Part shown: piece after piece, positions 57,001 through 64,000 of the stretch
Layout of the letters: every line of letters begins with the position of its first letter
Numbering within the stretch: position 1 is the stretch's first letter
DNA from: Branchipolynoe longqiensis
Lineage: Eukaryota; Annelida; Polychaeta; Phyllodocida; Polynoidae
Length of the DNA stretch: 64,000 bases
Direction of reading: 5' to 3'
Assembly: GCA_030323885.1 (NCBI GenBank)
Contig: CM059190.1
Location: 87,829,865 to 87,893,864, forward strand
Translations under genes and position numbers: made by a program
Notes under the pieces: model-generated
Databases searched by the model: none
Seen by the model: only the letters and a program-made list of their open reading frames with translations
Told to the model about the DNA's origin: nothing

Positions 57001-59916
57001 CAGCTATATATGGATGTAAGGTGAACACGGTGCTGTCGCCTGGTGTAATCCGATCTAAGCATTGTGGTGTGCGGGTTCGCGCTGCTAGGGGCCGACCCTT
57101 GTGCTCCAAACAACTATACATGTATAGGAGGGGTAGGGCAAGACACTACAGAGATTACTACACGCGATAACAGTCTTATCACTATCCATATATATGGCTG
57201 TATTTTTTTGTATCGCATGTAATATAATAATTTTTGTAGTGTCTTGCTCCTACCCCCCCTTCTGGGTGGGGGTGGGGGTACCGGCATGCTTACCTCCACC
57301 CCCGTTCGCACGCCACTCGCTTGGAAGATACACACACACACACGCACGCACACACACACACACACCGTGTAATAGGTATCTGGTCTGCGGACGCTAATGT
57401 CTCCATTGGGCAGGGCGTGGACGCGAATTGCCAGGATGTTGAGCGCAGTACGCCGCTGTCGCTGGCTGCGCGCGCAGGGTACGCTGACGTCATCGAACTA
57501 CTGCTGGACTATGGAGCTCACATGGACGACACTGACATGTACGGCTGGACAGCACTCATGTACGCTGCCCAGGAGTCTCACGCCAAGATCGTTAAGATGC
57601 TCGTCTTTAATGGCTGCCAAGTAAGATATTTTTTTCTAAATATATTTTTGTGAAATGATATTCTATTTGACGATTTGTTTCCCCCTAGCGTTGGGACATT
57701 TGTCTTCCGACCATACTACATTACAGTCATCTACATATATATAATTATAATATAATGGAATATAATGACATGCAATGAAATCCAGTACCATTAAATACAA
57801 GGAAATATAATGACATCATGACCTACTTGGGGGACCAGACGGGATGGCCGAATGAGTTAGAGCGTCCGTCTCCCATGTTGGTATATCTTGGGGTCGAGTG
57901 TTCGAACCCTGGTCGAGTCAAACCAATGACTTAAAAATTGATACTTGTTGCTTCCTAGCCTGGCGCTCGGCATTATTAGGATATGACAAGGACTGGTTTG
58001 CTCAGTGTTAGGATAATGTGACTGATTGGGATATCAGGTCATGGTGCTGGTGGCCTGGTCTTCCAGTGGGGCAGCACTATAAAGTCACCATGAGCGCGCA
58101 CTGTCACAAGTCGGTACCTGTCCTGATATGACCTTAGATGTTGCTAGGACTTAAAAAAACAAAAAAAAAACCCAACAAACCTACTTGGGGAAGCCATGCA
58201 CTATACAGTCACCTTACTACATGTTTGTGGTTAAAGTTGAATCGTCCGTTGAAAGCATAACATTTCCAAAGGCAAAAATACTCATCGATATGAGTGCATG
58301 TATTAAGCTTCTGTTGCCGCATAGGGCATACTAAGTAAATTTAATACAATCTGTTCTTGCTAAACCTAAGGGGGATCATAGTTTTGACAAGCATACTAAT
58401 ATTAATTTAGCATGTTTCCACTTTAAATATCAGAAAATGACAGAAACCATCGGACTGCAACTTTAAAGCTCCATAGTCCGATGAAAACATCAAATTTTCA
58501 AAACCAAAACAATATCTACATTTGATTCTACACAGCTAACTTAGATACTGGTGCACTTATTAAACATTTGTCAGACCACACAGAATGGAATATTGAGGCA
58601 ATTTAGTAGAGCCTCTTCCTGCAGAAGCGTATGGTGTCAGAGTTTTGGTGTGCTTGCCTAAATTAATTCTGCATAGTTGCACTTCAAATATCTGCAAAGT
58701 TAGTCATTTTAAATCAAAGTTACCTCAAGCTAATGTAAGGTAGATTCTAATGATCAACCTAATATATACATCTCAAAAAATGACCAGAAACTCCAAACCA
58801 TCGAACTCAACTCAACTCATATTGCACCAAAAACAGGTCAACATCAGGGACCAAAACGGGACGTCGGCGCTGGTGGCGGCGGTTAAACGCGGCAACAGTA
58901 CGTGCGTGCGTCTGCTTCTCCAGACGCGGCGCTGTGAGTTTAACGCGACGACACGGCGGGGTCGGACTGTAGTCCACGAGGCGTGCAAAGCCGGTCACAC
59001 TGTAGTCGCCATGATGCTGCTGACGTTCGGCGCCGACCCTAACAGGTGCGACGAGTGGGGGAACTCACCGCTCATGTACGCCGTGCTGAACGGCCACCTG
59101 GAGACGGCGCGCCAACTGGTGCGCGGCGGGTGCAACGTGAACAATCGGAGCCGGATCAACTACACCGCGCTGCACACGGCGGCGGAGAATGGCGGGCAGG
59201 AGCTGGTGAAGATGCTTTTGGAAGCCGGGGCCTTGCCAGACGTGCGGGACAAGAATGGAAACACTCCGCTGCTTCTTGCCGCCTCCTCGCGCTTCCCGCT
59301 CATCGTGACCTTGTTGCTGGACGCCGGATGTGACGTCACGGGCCAGACTACCTTGGGCCGCACCGCGCTGCACTTCGCCGCATTACACAAGTACACGCAG
59401 ATAGCGCAGCGGCTCGTTGCCATGGGCGCGCCCGCTGACGTCACGGACCACCTGGGCTGCACCCCGCTGACTCTGGCCGTGGGGAGAAATTTCACGCCCA
59501 TCGTACATATGCTCCTGAGGTTGAACTGCCGCGTTGATCGCGTCGTTAAGGACACACCGCTCTTTATGGTGGCGCTGAAACTTGGTGACGTCGGGCTGCT
59601 GAGGCTGCTGGCGGAAGCCGGTGCCGAGTGCTCATGCGCGCAACCGCTCTTGGCGACTAGGGCGCTGCCGAGCGACTTGACCGAGAACAAGAAGTTCATG
59701 ACGTGGTTGTACGACGTCACGACGAACCCTCGGACGCTGCGTGACATCTCTGCGATCCGCGTCCGGCGGTGTATGGGACATTCCATTGAGAAGGCGGTCA
59801 CCCTGCTCCCCTTGCCGGCCACGCTGCAGACGCGCCTGCTACTCAGACCGCTGCTGCCACCTGCCGGCACGACCCGGAACTACATTGATAAACCCCCGCC
59901 TTACAGTTGTGTCTAA
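53880..59916 (+). CDS. Ankyrin-repeat and SOCS-box protein, 4 exons
   Basis: Predicted substrate adaptor of an Elongin B/C-Cullin5-type ubiquitin ligase: ankyrin repeats bind the target and the SOCS box binds the ligase. Exons 53,880-54,004, 56,556-56,637, 57,414-57,620 and 58,837-59,916 join in frame to 497 residues with all GT-AG junctions. Residues 1-69 are a basic, probably disordered N-terminus (KQIRRHNPSNTSVRRSASAR). About ten ankyrin repeats fill about 78-407, several with clean TALHxAA or TPLxLA cores. A SOCS box occupies 435-478: PRTLRDISAIRVRRCMG as BC box and LLPLPATLQTRLL as Cul5-type box. The BC-box Cys is Ser443. The protein ends in PPPY (491-494), a WW-domain ligand motif. It resembles the ASB family (ASB7-like SOCS end), but I cannot assign one member. 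A TATA-like box lies upstream. Confidence 0.88.
54297..54565 (-). repeat. Dispersed repeat, minus copy
   Basis: Reverse-strand copy of 22,195-22,500. Its short ORF is a property of the repeat and not a gene. Confidence 0.75.
55303..55563 (+). repeat. Hairpin-bearing dispersed repeat, copy 1
   Basis: Begins gccagctatatatggatgta and ends gggtaccggcatgctt. Contains a foldback (55,402-55,533): ggggtaggagcaagacacta pairs with its inverse over about 45 bp. Copy 2 at 56,999-57,291. Confidence 0.8.
55819..56430 (-). pseudogene. 5S rRNA-like sequence split by MITEs
   Basis: 3' half at 55,819-55,866 (minus: gatacttggatgggtgagc, catgggaatacgaggcggtg) and 5' half at 56,394-56,430 (minus: ctgctctcatttgatcaccg). 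The gap of about 530 bp is MITE sequence. Intact 5S has TTAA in this position (gaagttaagc), a natural target for the TTAA element. Confidence 0.6.
55867..56393. mobile_element. Two TTAA-type MITE remnants side by side
   Basis: One ends near 56,187 (ctcggaccatgcaacttta). A second remnant ends near 56,390 (aatcaacggattatggaac). 5S-like sequence flanks the pair on both sides. Confidence 0.55.
56556..56637 (+). CDS. Ankyrin/SOCS-box gene exon 2
   Basis: Acceptor gagctctcctag, donor GTATAT after AACAAG at 56,638. Enters in phase 2 and leaves in phase 0. Encodes GMTSLREAELCRPDVLCDLR then LTQGLLNK, a helical lead-in whose last helix continues into the VDANCQD turn of exon 3. A separate start at ATG 56,521, in the same frame and preceded by a stop, would be an alternative first exon. 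Confidence 0.7.
56999..57291 (+). repeat. Hairpin-bearing dispersed repeat, copy 2
   Basis: Same order and orientation as copy 1, with about 35 extra bases before the hairpin. The two copies bracket exon 2 of the ankyrin/SOCS gene. Confidence 0.8.
57414..57620 (+). CDS. Ankyrin/SOCS-box gene exon 3, ankyrin repeats 1-2
   Basis: Acceptor ctccattgggcag, donor GTAAGA at 57,621, phase 0, 69 codons. Carries STPLSLAARAGYADVIELLL and GWTALMYAAQESHAKIVKML, two canonical ankyrin repeats. The acceptor lies just after a (CA)n stretch. A SINE with perfect target-site duplications sits in the following intron. Confidence 0.9.
57833..58180 (+). mobile_element. tRNA-derived SINE with intact target-site duplication
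   Basis: Full-length copy. ctacttgggg occurs at 57,823-57,832 and again at 58,181-58,190 as a 10-bp duplication. Tail is A-rich. Lies in intron 3 of the ankyrin/SOCS gene. The intact duplication suggests a recent insertion. Confidence 0.95.
58235..58806. mobile_element. Two tandem TTAA MITEs sharing one TTAA
   Basis: First copy 58,235-58,462 (after TTAA at 58,231), ending accatcggactgcaact. TTAA 58,463-58,466 is immediately followed by the second copy from 58,467 (AGCTCCATAGTCCGATG) to about 58,806. The second ends about 30 bp before exon 4 of the ankyrin/SOCS gene. Confidence 0.85.
58837..59916 (+). CDS. Ankyrin/SOCS-box gene exon 4, repeats 3-10 and SOCS box
   Basis: Acceptor ccaaaaacag, phase 0, 359 codons then TAA at 59,914. 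Eight ankyrin repeats of about 33 residues (for example GRTVVHEACKAGHTVVAMML and RTALHFAALHKYTQIAQRLV). The ninth and tenth drift from consensus. A SOCS box follows, then a Pro-rich tail with PPPY. Codon use is GC-rich. A TTAA MITE ends only about 30 bp upstream of the acceptor, so the local branch-point and acceptor context lies next to transposon sequence. Confidence 0.93.
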   Translation, partial: VNIRDQNGTSALVAAVKRGNSTCVRLLLQTRRCEFNATTRRGRTVVHEACKAGHTVVAMMLLTFGADPNRCDEWGNSPLMYAVLNGHLETARQLVRGGCNVNNRSRINYTALHTAAENGGQELVKMLLEAGALPDVRDKNGNTPLLLAASSRFPLIVTLLLDAGCDVTGQTTLGRTALHFAALHKYTQIAQRLVAMGAPADVTDHLGCTPLTLAVGRNFTPIVHMLLRLNCRVDRVVKDTPLFMVALKLGDVGLLRLLAEAGAECSCAQPLLATRALPSDLTENKKFMTWLYDVTTNPRTLRDISAIRVRRCMGHSIEKAVTLLPLPATLQTRLLLRPLLPPAGTTRNYIDKPPPYSCV

Positions 59917-61188
59917 CTATATCTCTGGTTGTGTGCGCTCCCCATGGGCAGCACTCTGCAGCATGCCACCAACGTGATATCTTACTATTCTTAATGGTTT
60001 TTTTTGTGTGTGTGGTTATTTTTTTATAGAGTGTCGGTCATTTAGCAATGCCCAAGAGTTGGCAACATACCAAATTTTAACTCTTTTCTTTTTAAAAACT
60101 TTTTTTTCTGTTTCTATTGATTCTTTTGTTAATATAAACAAACTATTTTGTTCAATTGTTGTTTGTAAATGTTCATATATTAAGATGTATGTGTGTGGGT
60201 ATTTGATAGATAGATTTTAACCGGAGTGCCGACTAACTATAAATCTATAACGCGCATGTAAAATTACTCCTCATGGGCATTCCAATAATGTTGTTATTCA
60301 GCGGAAACTTTATAGAAATTTTTCACACCCATGGCAATTGTATTGAACACAACTATAGAATATAGATCTATACAAATGCAGTCATTTATAGAGTGGATTT
60401 TTAATTGTCGAATTGCAGCAGGAGAATCAGAATAGTAGTCGAATTCTCATCACTCGTTAAGTATTTCCCTGTAGTGGCGAAGGAGCCATCGCCTAATGGT
60501 TAATTACTGCTTTGGTTACAAATCAGAGACCCGAGCTAGGTAACACCCCTCCACTACTTTATACATATTCTCTTATCTTTTTTTTCTTTAGAAAAATATT
60601 TAAGAATCATTATTAAAGAAACATTGTATCTGATAACGCAATGTGACATCCTGTTCACTATACACCAGAAACAAACGAATCCAGCATCAAAAGCTCTCCA
60701 AACATACCGTTACTTAGTTTTTTCAATTCATGCAACTGAACATGTGGGAGGAGAGCGTCGAGGTCTGTGATGTATGAATGACATCATAGGTGGGATTTCC
60801 TCATCACATGACCTAGAGGGGTTCCCCACACACAGGTGAATCGATGGCAACCACCAAGATGGCAGCCACAGAAAGCGCTCAATTCAACTTTTAAAGCCTA
60901 ATCTACATAATTTAATCAATTATTCACACAAAAAGTAGCTGGTTATGAGAAATAAACATTTGAACTTTATATTTAGCATTTTAGATTGCAAATTCTAACA
61001 TTTTTCTCTATATGGTTGTCTAAAAGCCTTATTAGTGCTGCTGGACTAACTACAACACAACATGAGAAACAAATTTCAGCACTCTCCCCCCATGTATACA
61101 GTTGCATAAACTGAAAACCTGCAAAGGTATGCTTGGAGAGCATTTGTCGGAGTATGGTTCATGTTTCAGCAGCCTATACCGGGTCCGT
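59917..61188 (+). other. Downstream of the ankyrin/SOCS-box gene, probable 3' UTR then intergenic
   Basis: AT-rich. No coding frame is supported. 60,484-60,545 has weak tRNA-like character (gccatcgcctaatggttaa) but no clean cloverleaf. 60,770-61,030 shares a short core (caagatggcagcc, cagaaagcg) with the TIR element at 20,346-20,752. Confidence 0.4.
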
Positions 61189-61192
61189 TTAA

Positions 61193-61539
61193 AGTTGCAT
61201 AGTCTGATGGTTTTGAATTTCTGTATTTTTTCTGAGATAAATATATTAGATCGATCACTAGTATCTACTTTATATTAGTTCAAAGTTACTTTTATTTTAA
61301 ATGGTAAACTTTTGAGATATTTTGGGTGCAAACATGGAAAATTAGTTTTGGCAAACCTGCCAAAACTCTGACACCATAGACTTCTGCAGTAACATGTTTT
61401 GTTAAATTGACTCAGTATTGCCTTCTATGCAGAAACAAATGCTTAATAAGTGCATCAGTATCTAAGTTAGATATGTAAAATCAAATCTAGATAATTGGTT
61501 TGGTTTTGAAAATTTGATATTTCATCAGACTAGGCAGAT
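61193..61539. mobile_element. TTAA MITE copy
   Basis: TTAA at 61,189-61,192 and 61,540-61,543, ends AGTTGCATAGTCTGATGG and CATCAGACTAGGCAGAT. Same subfamily as 28,293. Confidence 0.9.
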
Positions 61540-61925
61540 TTAACTAGTTTATATCTACGCTAGAGAAATTGAGTTATACTATCCCTTGGGGAGTATTATT
61601 GTTATGTTTTTGTACATGGTATTTATATGGATTTAATATTGATGGAGATTTATGCCACGAAATGTATTATTTATATAATTATATGGCTTTGCTACTAAAC
61701 GGGTGACTGTGCATTGGATAATACTTGAATCATGACACCTTAAGGTGAGACTGGTAGTCATTCAGTTATCCTATTTGAAATAGATCGTATCTTCTCTTTT
61801 GTTGTTGTTGTTATTGTTGTTGCTATGTGCAAGTGTGTAGGTGCATCTGATTGGTCATAGTTTAGAATGACACAGAATGGTTCACTTTCATTTCCTGTTC
61901 AAATGAGTTTTAATAGCCCCATTAA

Positions 61926-62258
61926 AGCTGCATAATCCGATGAAAGTGTCCAAAGCACTTGCCTAGGTTTGGCCGTACATCTCCTATTTAGATGTTGTAT
62001 TAAACCTTTATTGAAGTTTAGTGTTCCTGTGCTATTCTACTCTGCTCTAAAAGAATGTAAACAAAGCCACGTCCAGCATTTTAATGTGCACACCAGAATT
62101 ATATGTGTACGTTTTGGCTTTTTCACTTCATTTCAAATATATCCAACATTGACCAGTTAAAATATAAGTTACTTCAAAATAAATAGATGGTAATGATTAG
62201 CCTAATATATTTATATAGAAAGCATTAGGTGAACTCAAACCCATTGGATTAGGCAACT
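61926..62258. mobile_element. TTAA MITE copy
   Basis: TTAA at 61,922-61,925 and 62,259-62,262, ends AGCTGCATAATCCGATGA and CATTGGATTAGGCAACT. Central part diverged. Confidence 0.85.
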
Positions 62259-62460
62259 TTAATTGAAGTGGATTTCATACATGTGCCAACCTGTTAGTGG
62301 TACGGTTGATTGATTGCTGAAAGTTCAACGCCGTGACGGAAGCAAGGCCTACATTAACGGCGAACCTGTTATGCTGAACACTGTATCACGGTCACCATGG
62401 AAAGTAGTGTTCTTAGTCTCAACCGTAGCAACTAGCATAAGTTTCCAGTTACCCAAGCAC

Positions 62461-63080
62461 CGGGCGCGGAGAATCGCCTTACATGTGGGAGATCAGGAGT
62501 TCGGTTCCCGGTCGAGTCAAACCAATGACATATAGCATTTATACTTGTCGCTTCCTAGCCTGGCGCTCGGCATTTATAGGATAGAGCAAGGACTGGTTAG
62601 ATCAGTGTCAGGATAATGTAACTGAGTGGGATATCGGGTCATGGTGGTGTCCTCTGTGGCCGAGTGGTTAGAGTGACTTTTTTCTAGGTTGAACACCTAA
62701 TCTGAAGGTTGGTGGTTCGATTCCCCATGTCCCCACCTCTGCCAATTTGGATTTCCACCGCTGTGTATAACTTACAACATCATCAAAGGACAGTTGCTCT
62801 CATACCATGTCTATGTGGTGTGGGAGCTTAAAAATTCCTTGGGTCGGTAAAAGTGTAGGCTTGGGCTTTCTATCGACAAACTGTCTAATGGTGAATACAA
62901 GTCTATTCAGACTTATCCATGATAGGCAGTATAAATCTTCAAGAAGAAAAAAAATGGTGCTGGTGGACTGATTTCCCAGTGCGGCAGCACTATAAAGTCA
63001 CCATGAGTGTGTACTGTCACAAGTTGGTACCCATCCTGATATGACCCTAGATGTTGCCAGGACATAAAACAACCAACCAG
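62461..63080 (+). mobile_element. tRNA-derived SINE split by a second SINE
   Basis: Left part 62,461-62,646 (head end, central region), right part 62,954-63,080 (tail to gttgccaggacataaaac). atggtg is duplicated at 62,641-62,646 and 62,954-62,959 around the inserted SINE. Confidence 0.88.
62647..62953 (+). mobile_element. Second SINE family, tRNA-like head and A tail
   Basis: About 307 bp: head gtcctctgtggccgagtgg, B box ggtggttcgattccc, unrelated body, then aagaagaaaaaaa. The 6-bp target-site duplication atggtg confirms its ends. Confidence 0.85.
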
Positions 63081-63132
63081 CTACCCAAGCTAAACTGTAT
63101 ACTGCAACTATGATATTCCAAAAGCGCCAATG

Positions 63133-63375
63133 GGTGGTTGAGGCTTCATAGTGCTCTCCCATTGAGATACCGTGCCACTTTCGCTACAATATGATAACCG
63201 ACTCACTACTATTATCCTGCAATTTAACCAACCAAGGTATACTCTGTCATACTAACGCCCTTGGCCAGCAAGATGACAATTTCTGTTAGTTTATTTAGTC
63301 TTTTGGTTTCACTCAGACTGGGATAGAACCTACAATTTCCCGCACGGGAAGTAAGACGCTATCGTTAGAGCAAAA
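63133..63375 (-). mobile_element. Old diverged SINE
   Basis: Minus strand: catagtgctctcccattga tail block, central region with decay, B-box area gactgggatagaacctac. Confidence 0.55.
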
Positions 63376-63769
63376 CCATTTAAGAATTGATACCTAAAAT
63401 TATGTGATCGAGTCCAGTGTGGAGGTGACATTTATTTTTATTTAAATTAGTTTGTGGCAGATATAATCAATACTTGCTCCATCCACCTGGGTTCCTGGAT
63501 TTATGTAAACAAATTAATTAAAAGAATTAGACGCCCACCCCCTCTCCCCACCTGGTGGACACTAGCCAATCTTTATCGGTGTATTTAATATATGTATCTC
63601 ATTTAATATATTTATCTTAGTAAACGGACTTGGATTCCCCCCCCCCTAATTGTCTTATGTTGATAATACAAAACGACCAAATTATAAAATATCAATAGAT
63701 GTTTTTCTTCTTCTTCTGGGGTATAGAAACTGGAGATGACCCCACTCGTCTTTATAGATGAAAGAATCA

Positions 63770-64000
63770 TCATGGTGTAATTTCTACAGTTTTAATTCCC
63801 CGACATGTCATTGCATAAAATCCAAATGGCAACATGAGTGGGATGAAAACATCAATAAACTTAAAGAAATTGAACCATCTGTGGGAAAGCCACCACAGAC
63901 TCATGCGGGAGGTCGGCGGGACAAAGTGGTCCTTAGTCGCTGCCATATTGGCCACTCCTGGCTTACACATGCTTTTCTGCTCAAGGGGAACCTCCCCCTG
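63770..64000 (-). CDS. Unidentified minus-strand open frame running off the window
   Basis: Open from the window edge to a stop at 63,770, about 76 codons. Contains MAATKDHFVPPTSRMSLWWL, HRWFNFFKF and a hydrophobic stretch (DVFIPLMLPFGFYAM) that could be a membrane segment. Could be the last exon of a neighbouring gene or repeat sequence. Not recognised. Confidence 0.25.
   Translation of the reverse strand, partial: QGEVPLEQKSMCKPGVANMAATKDHFVPPTSRMSLWWLSHRWFNFFKFIDVFIPLMLPFGFYAMTCRGIKTVEITP

Noticed and set aside
59160..59870. 236-codon minus-strand ORF
   Set aside because: Shadow of the GC-rich ankyrin/SOCS exon, which has clear repeats and a SOCS box on the plus strand.
60484..60550. tRNA gene near gccatcgcctaatgg
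   Set aside because: A-box-like start only. No matching acceptor or anticodon stem, and the B box is poor.

Overview
The window is animal nuclear DNA. Genes are split by GT-AG introns, coding exons are GC-rich in AT-rich surroundings, and most of the sequence is transposon debris, SINEs, short terminal-inverted-repeat (TIR) elements and tandem repeats. I see no prokaryotic or viral gene organisation. One SINE (38,170-38,479) resembles a SINE I associate with gastropod molluscs, so a marine mollusc, probably a gastropod, is my best guess. That is inference from memory, not a search.

Two protein-coding genes can be assembled, both on the plus strand. Gene 1 (exons between 25,291 and 45,712) is an ARHGAP19-type Rho GTPase-activating protein. 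Twelve exons join in phase to give about 605 residues. The arginine finger and conserved Lys of the RhoGAP fold are present. The Asn I expect in the last GAP motif is Thr. The last exon has two possible ends. Gene 2 (exons between 53,880 and 59,916) is an ankyrin-repeat/SOCS-box protein of 497 residues in four exons: about ten ankyrin repeats, a C-terminal SOCS box with an atypical BC box, and a terminal PPPY motif. Its first exon is preceded by a TATA-like box and by a 52-codon upstream reading frame whose stop overlaps the main start (TAATG). Gene 1 would inactivate Rho-family GTPases. Gene 2 would be a substrate adaptor for a cullin-RING ubiquitin ligase. Nothing in the sequence links their functions.

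Layout. 1-9,000: repeats, G tracts, SINEs and TIR elements, with no gene recognised. 9,120-11,450: a 48-bp minisatellite with a 17-unit higher-order period. 11,600-25,000: GC-rich islands, more minisatellites (4-, 63-, about 45- and about 65-bp units), an AT-rich degenerate tandem region with a period near 184 bp, and TIR elements. 25,000-46,000: gene 1 with repeat-rich introns. 46,000-53,400: repeats, including a nested insertion in which a tRNA-like sequence is split by a TTAA-flanked MITE that is itself split by a CR1-like LINE. 53,600-60,000: gene 2. 60,000-64,000: MITEs, a SINE inside a SINE, and an unidentified minus-strand open frame running off the end.

The dominant repeat is a MITE of about 350 bp with ends AG(C/T)TGCATAGTCCGATG and TTAA target-site duplications (more than 20 full or partial copies). 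Nearly as common is a tRNA-derived SINE that has two alternative 3' bodies.
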